Positions 15,623-23,223 of a stretch of 42,806 nucleotides of DNA are shown piece after piece. The notes below the pieces were generated by a model. The model saw only the letters and a list, made by a program, of their open reading frames with translations. It made no database searches and was not told where the DNA came from. Within the stretch, counting starts at the first letter, position 1; each line of letters opens with the position of its first letter. The stretch spans positions 1-42,806 of the forward strand of contig JAFEEA010000006.1 in the NCBI GenBank assembly GCA_018241335.1. Reading direction: 5' to 3'. The stretch comes from Pseudomonadota bacterium (lineage in GTDB: Bacteria; Pseudomonadota; Alphaproteobacteria; Caulobacterales; Caulobacteraceae). The translations under genes were made by a program, and so were the position numbers.

Positions 15623-16804
15623 CTACTCCCGTTCCATGATGAGGGTGGCCGCGCCGTGGCGCGTGCCGAGCGAGCCGCCGGTGCCGTGGGCCAGCACCAG
15701 GCTGGGATCGGGCACCTGAACCTTCGGGTGGGCTTCGCCGCGGGCCTGGCGGACCGCCTCGATGACCTTGGTGATGCCGCCGCGGTTGGTGGGATGGTTG
15801 TTACAGAGGCCGCCGCCGTCGGTGTTGAAGGGCAGCTTGCCGACGCCGGAGATCAGGTTCCCGTCGGCGACGAACTTGCCCCCCTCGCCCTTCTTGCAGA
15901 ACCCGAGGTCCTCGAGTTGCATCAGGACGGTGATGGTGAAGCTGTCGTAGATCGAGGCGTACTTGATGTCGGCCGGGGTGACGCCGGCCTCCTCGAAGGC
16001 GATGGGGCCGGACCAGACGGCGCCGGAATAGGTCAGGTCCAGGTCCAGGCCGCCGCGCGGGCCTTTCGGCGCCTCGCCGGCGCCGATCACCTTGACCAGG
16101 GGGCGCTTGAGGCTCTTGGCGATCTCGGGGGTGGTGACGATCACCGCGCCGCCGCCATCGGTGACCACGCAGCAGTCCAGGCGGTGCAGCGGGTCGGCGA
16201 TCATCGGCGAGTTGATCACGTCCTCCACCGTCACCACGTCGCGCAGGAAGGCGTGGTCGTTCCACTGGGCGTGGTGGCTTGCGGCGACCTTGATCCAGGC
16301 CAGCTGCTCGGCGGTGGTGCCGTAGTCGTGCATGTGGCGCATGGCGCACATGCCGTAGGTGTTGTGGGTCGAGCCGCCCCAGATGTTCTCGAAGCCGGCC
16401 TCGGGCACGTCGGAGGCGCCGCCGGGCGGACCGCCGCGGCCCCCGCCGCCGCCCATGCGCGCCTGGCGCGGACGCCCGGCCAGGGTGATCAGGGCCACCG
16501 AGCACTTGCCTTCGGCGATGGCCTGGGCCGCGTGGCCCACGTGCAGGATGTAGGACGAGCCGCCGGTCTCGGTGGAGTCCATGTGGCGCAGCTTCAGCCC
16601 CATGTAGTCGGCCATGGACATGGCCCCGAAACCGGGGGCGTCGCCGGCGCAGAAATAGCCGTCGATGTCGTCCTTGGTCAGCCCGGCGTCCTCCAGCGCG
16701 CCCTTGGCGCACTCGGCGTGGATCTGGGCGGTGGAGATGTTCGGCGCGTCACGCAGCGGGTGCTCGTACACCCCCGCGATATAGGCCTTTCCCTTGATGC
16801 TCAT
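15623..16804 (-). CDS. Thiolase-like protein (SCP2/Ltp2-like), lacks the catalytic cysteine
   Basis: This 393-residue protein has the thiolase fold (N-terminal KGKAYIAGVYEHPLRD; C-terminal LAHGTGGSLGTRHGAATLI). In true thiolases the nucleophilic Cys lies in a CxSG motif; here that stretch reads ETGGSSYILHVG (79-90) with Gly or Ser instead. The C-terminal CxG cysteine is also replaced (HGTGG). A His-containing CNNHPTNRGG motif is kept near 330-340. This fits lipid-transfer-protein thiolases such as Ltp2, which with DUF35 partners catalyse retro-aldol cleavage of steroid side-chain CoA esters. A Gly/Arg-rich insertion lies near residue 115-130. It is flanked by a CoA ligase (46 nt upstream) and DUF35 (5 nt downstream). 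The reaction is inferred; a structural role cannot be excluded. Confidence 0.87.
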   Translation of the reverse strand: MSIKGKAYIAGVYEHPLRDAPNISTAQIHAECAKGALEDAGLTKDDIDGYFCAGDAPGFGAMSMADYMGLKLRHMDSTETGGSSYILHVGHAAQAIAEGKCSVALITLAGRPRQARMGGGGGRGGPPGGASDVPEAGFENIWGGSTHNTYGMCAMRHMHDYGTTAEQLAWIKVAASHHAQWNDHAFLRDVVTVEDVINSPMIADPLHRLDCCVVTDGGGAVIVTTPEIAKSLKRPLVKVIGAGEAPKGPRGGLDLDLTYSGAVWSGPIAFEEAGVTPADIKYASIYDSFTITVLMQLEDLGFCKKGEGGKFVADGNLISGVGKLPFNTDGGGLCNNHPTNRGGITKVIEAVRQARGEAHPKVQVPDPSLVLAHGTGGSLGTRHGAATLIMERE

Positions 16805-16850
16805 GGATCTCTCTGTGGCTTGAATGGAGGTTGGGAGGGCGGCGGGGGGC

Positions 16851-18338
16851 TCAGGCCTTCGCCGTCTCCTTGAGCCGGGCGATGCGCTCGTCGCGCAGCT
16901 GGGTGCGGCGCACCTTGCCGGCGTCGTCGCGGATGTTCTCGGCCACGAACTCGAAGGTGCGCGGCTGCTTGTAGGTCACCAGCATGGACTTCAGGTGATC
17001 GCGCACGGCCTGTTCGGTCAGGCCCTCGCGGGGTTGGATGATGGCATGGATCTGGTTGCCCATCTCGTCGTCGGGCAGGCCGATCACCGCGCTGGACTGG
17101 ACCAGGGGGTGCTCGTCCAGCGCCGCCTCGATCTCGGCCGGATAGACGTTGGAGCCGCCGACCAGGATCATGTCGGTGCGCCGGTCGGCCAGGTACAGAT
17201 AACCGTCCTCGTCGAAATAGCCGATGTCGCCCAGGCTCTCCCAACCGCCCTCCAGGGTGCGGGCCGAGGCGCCGCGGTAGTGGTAGGACGGGGCCGAGCC
17301 CTCGGGGCGGCGCATGAACACCTCGCCGATCTCGCCGGGCGGCAGGCGATTGCCGTCGCCGTCGAAGGCGGCCATCTCGCCGAACGCCACCTTGCCCACC
17401 GAACCGCGGTGCGCCAGCCATTCCGTGCCGGTGATGATGGTCACCGCTTGGGCCTCGGTGCCGGCGTAGAGCTCCATGATCACCTCATGGCCCAGCCAGT
17501 TGATCCAGGCTTCCTTCAGCCAGGGCGGGCAGGGGGCGGCCAGGTGCCAGACGGTGCGCAGGGTGGAGACGTCGTACTTGGCGCGAACCTCTTCCGGTAG
17601 CTTCCAGATGCGGCTCATCATGGTCGGGACCAGGTACATCCAGGTGCCGCCGTGGGTGTGCACCGCCTCCAGCGTCTTCTCGGCGTCGAAGCGGGGCAGC
17701 AGCACCAGGTGCGCGCCCTTGAACAGGCCGCCGAAGGCCGAGGTGAAGGGGCCGTTGTGGTACATCGGCCCGGGCATGATCATGGTGTCGTCTTCCACCG
17801 TGCGATAGGCGCCGGCGGCGTTGCGGTTGGTGACACCTGGCCCGCCGGACAGGATCAGCTTGGGCCGGCCGGTGGAGCCGCCCGAGGTGGGGGCCTTGTA
17901 ATAGGGGGCGATGCGGTCCTCATGCGGGCTGTCGTCGTCCGACAGGGCCAGCAGGGCCGGCACGTCGTAGCGCGGCTTGTTGCCCTCGACGCTGTCGCCG
18001 GCGATCAGGATCGGCGTCTCGGCCAGGTCCATCACCGCCTCGGCCTCGTGGCGAGGCAGGCGGTAGGAGATCGGCTGGGGCGTGGCGCCAACTTTCCACA
18101 GGGCGAAGCAGGCCTCGATGAAGTCGGCGCTGTTGGGCAGGCCGATCGTGACCAGGTCGCCTTGCTTGACGCCGGCGGCCATCAGGCCCCGGGCGATGCG
18201 GTTGGTGCGCCGGTCGAGCTCGGCCCAGGTGACGGTGCGAACGTGGTCGGTGACGGCGGGGCGGTCGGGCCGCTCCTGCGCGAGTTCCGCCAGGCGGCGG
18301 CCTAGGGAGACGGTGTCGTCGACAATGGGGTCGCTCAT
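16851..18338 (-). CDS. AMP-dependent acyl-CoA synthetase/ligase
   Basis: This 495-residue protein is an ANL-superfamily adenylating enzyme that forms an acyl-AMP and then an acyl-CoA. The phosphate-binding loop is SGGSTGRPK (152-160). Later motifs are ELYAGTEA, then GGWESLGDIGYFDEDGYLYL and DRRTDMILVGG at the hinge. The catalytic lysine is in DDAGKVRR near the C-terminus. All core motifs are intact. The substrate acid cannot be told; in this operon with a thiolase-like/DUF35 pair it may be a steroid, terpenoid or branched fatty acid. The ATG at 18338 fits the domain start. Downstream spacing is 46 nt to the thiolase-like gene. The 171 bp upstream hold no gene but include TTGATCAA at 18384-18391. 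Confidence 0.91.
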   Translation of the reverse strand: MSDPIVDDTVSLGRRLAELAQERPDRPAVTDHVRTVTWAELDRRTNRIARGLMAAGVKQGDLVTIGLPNSADFIEACFALWKVGATPQPISYRLPRHEAEAVMDLAETPILIAGDSVEGNKPRYDVPALLALSDDDSPHEDRIAPYYKAPTSGGSTGRPKLILSGGPGVTNRNAAGAYRTVEDDTMIMPGPMYHNGPFTSAFGGLFKGAHLVLLPRFDAEKTLEAVHTHGGTWMYLVPTMMSRIWKLPEEVRAKYDVSTLRTVWHLAAPCPPWLKEAWINWLGHEVIMELYAGTEAQAVTIITGTEWLAHRGSVGKVAFGEMAAFDGDGNRLPPGEIGEVFMRRPEGSAPSYHYRGASARTLEGGWESLGDIGYFDEDGYLYLADRRTDMILVGGSNVYPAEIEAALDEHPLVQSSAVIGLPDDEMGNQIHAIIQPREGLTEQAVRDHLKSMLVTYKQPRTFEFVAENIRDDAGKVRRTQLRDERIARLKETAKA

Positions 18339-18509
18339 GGGCGCTCCTGAACCTAATGAAATGGATCGAATGTCCCCGGCCGCTTGATCAAATGCGGCTC
18401 TTGTTGCGGGGCGTTATCGTCGGACGCGCGATGGTCCGCAAGGGGCGGTTGGCAGGATGGGCAACGTTGCGCGATCGGTCGAGGGACGGCGGGCGTTTGG
18501 CCTCCGACG

Positions 18510-19613
18510 CTAGTGATCTTCCACCAGACAGGCTCCCGGGATTGACGGCGAGCGCACCTTGGCGGCGAGGCGTGCGGTAAGCCATCGCCTGGCGGGCTCG
18601 TCATAGAGCCTCAAGATCAGATAGGCGCTTATCGCCGCGGCGAGCATGCTCAGGGCTGGAAGAGTCGTGGCGAAAGCGCTCGGCAAATGCGTCAGCGCTT
18701 GTATCTGACCCGTGGCGCGAAGGATGGGCTGATGAACGATGTAGAAGGGGTAGGAGAGTTTCCCTAGCAGGGTCCATAGCTTGGACAATGACCCTGAACG
18801 GGACGCGTTCGCGCCCAGAATGACAATCGCGGGGAAGAGCCCAATCACCGCGAAGGCGTCATAGCCCCACGCCCGCTGAAAAATCGGCGCCGCCAGGACC
18901 GCGATCAGAACCATGGCTACCGCCAACGACGGCGCCGAAAAGCGAAGTTTGAATACGCCAAATCGATAGATGAAGACGCCCGCAAAGAAGGGGTACGTCA
19001 CCCGCACAAACCCCTCGAAGAATGTGGAGACGCTTGAGAAGCCAACCTCCTCGATTCCGCGCTGGCCATAGGCCACCGCGACCAATGCGAGCCCCGAGGC
19101 CAGCAGGATGAGGATCGCTGGCAGCGCCGCGTTGACCCGCATGACTCGCCTCTCGAGGCCGTACGCGGCATTCGCAGCCAACTCGAAGAAGAGCGACCAG
19201 ATCGGGTTGTTGATTGGATAGGCCTGTACATGGCTCATCAGCCCGACGGGCAGCAACGCCAGCGAGCTTACGGTGATCGCGAGGATCAGGATCGGGCCGG
19301 CCCTGCTTCCGACTAGCGCGAGGGCGCCCCCGAGCAACACGCCGCACAGGATCATCGGATAGAGTCGGACTAGGCGCTTGAGGGCGAAGTCGGAGAAGGC
19401 CATGCCCCGGTCCAGCTTCTCATCATAGGCGTGGGCGATGACAAAGCCGCTCAGACAAAAGAAAAAGTCCACCGCAAGGAAGGCATGCGCCGGTCGGTAG
19501 CTTAACGAGAAGACTTGGCTCGCGTGCAACCATCCAACCAGGAGCGCGGCGACGCCACGGAGACCGTCCAGAAACACGAAGTGCTGCTTCTGGGCTGGAT
19601 TTTCTGCGCCCAT
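18510..19613 (-). CDS. Acyltransferase-3 (OafA/NodX-type) membrane protein
   Basis: This 367-residue protein is an acyltransferase-3 family membrane enzyme with about ten hydrophobic segments. The N-terminal FLDGLRGVAALLVGWLHA carries the conserved Arg and His of the family. FFFCLSGFVIAHAY and RLVRLYPMILCG follow, and YPFYIVHQPI lies near the C-terminus. Such enzymes O-acetylate or succinylate surface polysaccharides, antibiotics or lipids. It lacks a fused SGNH domain. Base composition is visibly lower in G+C than its neighbours (33 of 60 bases at 18961-19020, against 43 of 60 at 13681-13740), which suggests later acquisition. It has its own flanking gaps (171 and 193 bp) and a hairpin upstream, so it is probably transcribed alone. 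Confidence 0.88.
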   Translation of the reverse strand: MGAENPAQKQHFVFLDGLRGVAALLVGWLHASQVFSLSYRPAHAFLAVDFFFCLSGFVIAHAYDEKLDRGMAFSDFALKRLVRLYPMILCGVLLGGALALVGSRAGPILILAITVSSLALLPVGLMSHVQAYPINNPIWSLFFELAANAAYGLERRVMRVNAALPAILILLASGLALVAVAYGQRGIEEVGFSSVSTFFEGFVRVTYPFFAGVFIYRFGVFKLRFSAPSLAVAMVLIAVLAAPIFQRAWGYDAFAVIGLFPAIVILGANASRSGSLSKLWTLLGKLSYPFYIVHQPILRATGQIQALTHLPSAFATTLPALSMLAAAISAYLILRLYDEPARRWLTARLAAKVRSPSIPGACLVEDH

Positions 19614-19750
19614 GGTTCACCCCACCCAGTGTCGACTAGAGCACAGCCGCCGACAGCAGCTTGCCGGAAGTGGGTTAGCAAATGCACTTTCGTGTTCGCA
19701 GATTGCCTCAAGGCCGCAAGCCAAGCGGAATCAATCGCGCTTTCGTCGGT

Positions 19751-19789
19751 CACGCCGGATTCCATGATCATCCTCTGGAGTCCGGCGTG
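19751..19789 (-). terminator. Hairpin downstream of the SDR gene
   Basis: A 13-bp stem with one G-T type mismatch (19751-19763 with 19777-19789) has a 13-nt loop. It starts 17 nt past the stop of the minus-strand SDR gene. It may separate that gene from the low-GC acyltransferase gene. No T-tract is seen on the exit side. The rest of 19614-19806 shows no supported gene. Confidence 0.4.
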
Positions 19790-19806
19790 GCCGTGGAACT
19801 TGCTGC

Positions 19807-20595
19807 TCAGGCCCGCCGGGACCCCACCGGATGCGAGCTCGACAGGCCGCCGTCGACCACGATGGCCTGGCCGTTGACGTAGCTGCTGTCGTCGGAGGCC
19901 AGGAACAGGGCCGCGCCGGCGATCTCGATGGGCTCGCCGCCGCGCTTCAGCGGGTTCAGCTGGCCGATCTTGTCGTCGGTGCCCTTGGACCTGGCCATCT
20001 GGTAGATCGGGCGGGTCATGCCGGTCTCGATCAGGCCGGGGCAGATGGCGTTCACGCGCACGCCCGACCCATAGAGGGTGTTGGCGGTGGTCTGGACCAG
20101 GTTGATCACCCCGGCCTTGGAGGCGCTGTAGGGGATGCCGCCGGCGCCCGAGCGGATGCCCGCCACCGAGGCGGTGCAGATGATCGAGCCCTTGCCCTTG
20201 GCGGCCATGATCGGGCTGGCGTGCTTGATGGCCAGGAACGGGCCGATCAGGTTGATGCGCAGCACCTCCTGCCAGAACTTGGCGTCCAGCTCGGCCATGG
20301 GCGTGCCGCCGCCCGAGATGCCGGCGTTGGCGTAGACCACGTCCAGCCCGCCCAGCTCGGACACGGCGCGGTCGATGGCGGCCTTGACGTCGGTTTCCTC
20401 GCCCGCGTCGCCGGCCATGGCGATCGCGGTCCCGCCGGCCTTGCAGATCAGGTCGGCGGTTTCCTCGACGGCCTCGGCGGCGCGGTCGAAGCAAAGCACC
20501 TTGGCGCCTTCCTTGGCGAACAGCTGCGAGGTGGCGCGGCCGATGCCGCTGCCCGCTCCGGTGATCACGGCCACGCGGCCTTCGAGACGTCCCAT
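19807..20595 (-). CDS. Short-chain dehydrogenase/reductase (SDR)
   Basis: This 262-residue protein is a classical SDR oxidoreductase. The cofactor motif [10 protein letters not shown] lies at 11-20, VVYANAG (87-92) is the NAG motif, and the catalytic Ser-Tyr-Lys are S143, Y156 and K160 (YSASK). INLIGPF supplies the conserved Asn. The acidic residue after the second strand (CFDRAAEA) suggests preference for NAD(H) over NADP(H). It should oxidise a secondary alcohol or reduce a ketone; the substrate is unknown. The start at 20595 has a GGGAGAA ribosome site about 8 nt upstream. It is divergent from the methyltransferase gene, with a 162-bp gap holding TTAACC repeats. It may belong with the acyl-CoA catabolic genes or with sugar metabolism. 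Confidence 0.9.
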   Translation of the reverse strand: MGRLEGRVAVITGAGSGIGRATSQLFAKEGAKVLCFDRAAEAVEETADLICKAGGTAIAMAGDAGEETDVKAAIDRAVSELGGLDVVYANAGISGGGTPMAELDAKFWQEVLRINLIGPFLAIKHASPIMAAKGKGSIICTASVAGIRSGAGGIPYSASKAGVINLVQTTANTLYGSGVRVNAICPGLIETGMTRPIYQMARSKGTDDKIGQLNPLKRGGEPIEIAGAALFLASDDSSYVNGQAIVVDGGLSSSHPVGSRRA

Positions 20596-20697
20596 GCGCT
20601 TTCTCCCTGTCCGGATTCCGGCTTTTCAAATTGTGCGGGGTTTCTTGGCCCTGGCGGCCGTCGGGTCAAGGTCTGCGACGCCTTGGCGCCGCGTTCT

Positions 20698-20713
20698 TTA
20701 ACCGACATTAACC
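20698..20713. promoter_or_regulatory. TTAACC direct repeat, candidate CtrA-type site
   Basis: TTAACC occurs at 20698-20703 and 20708-20713 (TTAA-N6-TTAACC), 45 bp before the methyltransferase ATG. The Caulobacter cell-cycle regulator CtrA binds TTAA-N7-TTAAC, so the spacing is one base short of consensus. It is the only such paired box I noticed, which makes it a weak but specific candidate. Confidence 0.4.
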
Positions 20714-20757
20714 AAGCTTGTGATCGGCTGCTCCCTACGCCTGAAGGGAGCCCTGCC

Positions 20758-21624
20758 ATGGGCCAAGCCGTCCTCGTCCTGCCCGCCGACCTGCCGGATG
20801 TCGCCGATCCCGACTTCGACCGGACCTTGGCCGAGGTGCTGGCCGAACAGGCGGACGAGGCGACCGAGACGCCTCACGCCAGGATCTGGCGGCGCCTTTC
20901 GGAACGCCTGGGCGAGATCGTTCCCACGGCCGACTACAAGGGCCTGCGCGACCACGTGGCCAGCGCCCGCAAACCCTCGTTCTGGGCCGCCTTTCCGCCA
21001 CAGGGAACGCTGAGCGACGTCGAGCGCGCCGGCCTGCTGCGCCTGGCCCTGGCGACCCCCGGCGAAGGGGACGAGGCCAAGATGCACGCCCTGATGGAGG
21101 TCGCCCGCCACGCGCCCCAGGGCGACATCGTCGAGATCGGCTCGGGCGCGGGGCGTTCGGCCAGCCTGCTGCTGCCGCTGGCGCAACGCTATCACCTGGG
21201 CGCCATCCTGTGCATCGACCCCTGGGCCGGCGGCGCGGCGGGCGACGAGACCCTGCGCGTCTTCGAGATCAACCTGGCGGCCTTCGCCCAAGGCAGGCTG
21301 AACTATGTGCGCGCCGGCGCCGACTGGTTCGGGCCGGACTATGGCCCCGGCCTGGCCGTGACCACCGAGGCCTTCGGGACCACGGCCTATGAAGGCGCGA
21401 TCGCCATTCTGCACCTGGACGGCCCACCGGCCGAGGCCGAGCGGGACGCGAAGATGTGGTCGCCGCTCGTGGTCGGCGGGGGCTGGATCGTCTTCGGTCG
21501 CCTCGACGCCGGGACGCGGGGCGCCGCCGAAGCCTTCGCGGACGCCAACGCCGGGCGCATCGCCGCGCGGTTCGAGGCCGGCGGATCCTTGTTCCTGCAG
21601 CTCAAGCGCCACGCCGGCGCATGA
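20758..21624 (+). CDS. Class I SAM-dependent methyltransferase-like protein
   Basis: This 288-residue protein has a helical N-terminal region (about 1-118) and a Rossmann methyltransferase domain. Motif I is IVEIGSGAGRSASLL (124-138), then ILCIDPWAGG with the acidic residue after strand 2. AILHLDGPP near 222-230 resembles the fourth-strand motif of Methyltransf_24-like proteins. The SAM-binding side looks intact, but no acceptor-specific motif is recognised. ILHLDG followed by LVVGGGWIVF is the layout seen in cephalosporin-hydroxylase-like and glycan methyltransferases. The ATG at 20758 is the start that avoids overlap with upstream regulatory sequence. A small coiled-coil protein gene overlaps its stop (ATGA). 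The substrate is unknown. Confidence 0.78.
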   Translation: MGQAVLVLPADLPDVADPDFDRTLAEVLAEQADEATETPHARIWRRLSERLGEIVPTADYKGLRDHVASARKPSFWAAFPPQGTLSDVERAGLLRLALATPGEGDEAKMHALMEVARHAPQGDIVEIGSGAGRSASLLLPLAQRYHLGAILCIDPWAGGAAGDETLRVFEINLAAFAQGRLNYVRAGADWFGPDYGPGLAVTTEAFGTTAYEGAIAILHLDGPPAEAERDAKMWSPLVVGGGWIVFGRLDAGTRGAAEAFADANAGRIAARFEAGGSLFLQLKRHAGA

Positions 21625-21869
21625 CCAAGCCCCTGCGCCTGCCCACGGCCGCGCCGCCCTCGCGCCGCAGCTTCGCCCAGGGCCTGCCCAAGACCGAGGA
21701 ACGGCCCAGCGAGCTGCTCGATCCCGAGGTGTTGGAGCGCTACCTGCTGCTGCTGTCGCTGGAGGTCGAAAGCCAGCGCATCATCGAAGAGAACCGCCGC
21801 GCCATGGAAGAGATCGACCGCGCGCGGGACGAGGCGAACGCCAGGATCAAGGCCGCCTCGCAGGGCTGA
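21621..21869 (+). CDS. Small coiled-coil protein coupled to the methyltransferase
   Basis: This 82-residue protein is not in a family I recognise. The N-terminal 35 residues are basic and Pro/Ser-rich. Residues about 38-80 form a strongly charged helix, with ESQRIIEENRRAMEEIDRAR showing heptad-like spacing, so it is probably a dimeric coiled coil. The start codon overlaps the stop of the methyltransferase gene (ATGA), implying translational coupling and a related role such as a partner or scaffold. It is soluble, without signal or membrane segment. It ends 9 bp before the end of the converging metallo-beta-lactamase-fold gene. A longer in-frame version would lie inside the methyltransferase gene and is rejected. 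Confidence 0.7.
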   Translation: MTKPLRLPTAAPPSRRSFAQGLPKTEERPSELLDPEVLERYLLLLSLEVESQRIIEENRRAMEEIDRARDEANARIKAASQG

Positions 21870-21878
21870 AGGCGCCGC

Positions 21879-23222
21879 CTACGAGAGCAGAGTGAAGTGC
21901 ACCATCGAGCGGTGCAGGTCGTGGGTGTAGACGTCGGGCCGGCGGCGGATCCCCATCAGGGCGCTGGCCTCCATGGCGTTCCAGGAGACGAGGCCGGTGA
22001 TCAGGCAAAACAGCAGCCGCGCGTCGAGGGCGTAGGACAGGCTCGCGCGGGCGCTGTCGGCGTCGCCGTCCACCATCTCGCCGGCGTCTGAATCGAGCGC
22101 CAGGCGGAACAGGAACGCCGGCTCACCGTCCGTCGCCCGGGCGTCCAGATAGATGTCCATGGGCAGCGCCAGCCCCATGCGCGCGCGGCGGGCCGCGAAG
22201 TTGGCGGCGCACTTCTTGAGCGCGCGGTTCCAGTCGAAGGGCGTGTCGGCGGGCAGGGCCAGTTCGGTGAAGCTCGGCGCGCGGCCGGCCAGGGTCAGGG
22301 CGTAGGCGGCCCGCAGGGCGTCGTCGAAGCCGCGATAGGGCGCGCGGGGGTCCGGCGTCACCGCCAGGGTGGCGCTGTCCAGAACGTCGCCGGGATAGAG
22401 CTTGGCCAGGGCGTCGGCCTGCTCGACGGCGTCCAGCGTGGCGCGCAGTTCCGACTCCAGGGGCTGGGGCAGGAAGCGCGACAGGCCCGCCGCCGGACCG
22501 CCCAGCACATATTCCCCGCCCGCCGGGATAACCCGCTTGGCGCCGAGGGCCAGGAAGACGTCGCGGAAATTGGCCGAGGTGCGCGCGCGCAGGGCCTTGG
22601 TCGCCTTCAGCTTGGCCGCGTCATCGTAGTCGGCCATGGCCATCGGGAACAGCGAGGCCGAGGCGTAGGGAACCTGGGCGATGTCGGGCGGCCCGTATTG
22701 GCGCGCGATGCGTTCGGCGTCGGCGGGCAGGATGGTGTTGTCGACGGCGCAGAAGAGTCGCGTCCCGTCGGCGTCGGTCAGGTAGAGCGAGGTGTCGAGG
22801 TCGTATTCCACCTGGCTGTCGTCGCCGCGGGTGTTGCCGTGGAAGTCCTTGAAAAGGACGGCCTTCACGCCCCGGTCGCCCAGCGGCGCCTCGGTTTCGA
22901 AGGGGATCTGACGGATGTCCGTGAAGCCCAGGGCCGCCAGGGCGTTCCTGAGGTTCGGCGTGTTCATCTTGCCGATCATCACCGGGATGTCGCGGGCGAA
23001 GGGCTCCAGCGTCCGCGGATGCAGGTGATCGTGGTGCAGGTGGCTGATGTAGATCAGGTCCGGCCGCCTGGCCCACACCTCGACCTTCAGGGGCTCGGGG
23101 GCGGGCGGGAAGTTCCACCAGGTCTGCTGGCACGGCCCCTCGAACCAGGGGTCGGTCAGGATCACTTCGCCGGTGGAGAGGGTGATCTCGAAGCAGGCGT
23201 TGGCGATGTAGCGAAAGCGCAT
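21879..23222 (-). CDS. Metallo-beta-lactamase-fold hydrolase
   Basis: This 447-residue protein begins with a metallo-beta-lactamase fold. The metal motif HxHxDH is SHLHHDHLHP (H61, H63, D65, H66), preceded by VILTDPWFEG as in UlaG-like and CMP-Neu5Ac-hydroxylase-like proteins. Later metal ligands are probably in FKDFHGN and FCAVDN. The C-terminal half (about 250-447) is extra, largely helical with an RRRPDVYTHDLHRSM end, and unknown to me. The enzyme should be cytosolic and hydrolytic or oxidative with two metals; the substrate is unknown. It starts 1 nt after the stop of the upstream methyltransferase gene, so the two form a unit. That pairing suggests modification of a sugar or nucleotide-sugar, which is inference. 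Confidence 0.83.
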   Translation of the reverse strand: MRFRYIANACFEITLSTGEVILTDPWFEGPCQQTWWNFPPAPEPLKVEVWARRPDLIYISHLHHDHLHPRTLEPFARDIPVMIGKMNTPNLRNALAALGFTDIRQIPFETEAPLGDRGVKAVLFKDFHGNTRGDDSQVEYDLDTSLYLTDADGTRLFCAVDNTILPADAERIARQYGPPDIAQVPYASASLFPMAMADYDDAAKLKATKALRARTSANFRDVFLALGAKRVIPAGGEYVLGGPAAGLSRFLPQPLESELRATLDAVEQADALAKLYPGDVLDSATLAVTPDPRAPYRGFDDALRAAYALTLAGRAPSFTELALPADTPFDWNRALKKCAANFAARRARMGLALPMDIYLDARATDGEPAFLFRLALDSDAGEMVDGDADSARASLSYALDARLLFCLITGLVSWNAMEASALMGIRRRPDVYTHDLHRSMVHFTLLS

Positions 23223-23223
23223 C

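Noticed and set aside
18384..18391. TTGATCAA upstream of the CoA ligase as an FNR/FixK box
   Set aside because: The FNR/FixK consensus needs four bases between TTGAT and ATCAA, and here the half-sites abut. It could be another operator, but nothing supports a specific one.
19614..19806. Small protein or RNA gene between the SDR and acyltransferase genes
   Set aside because: The open frame there runs through the hairpin and into other genes. No ribosome site or conserved motif is visible, and there is no clear sRNA promoter.
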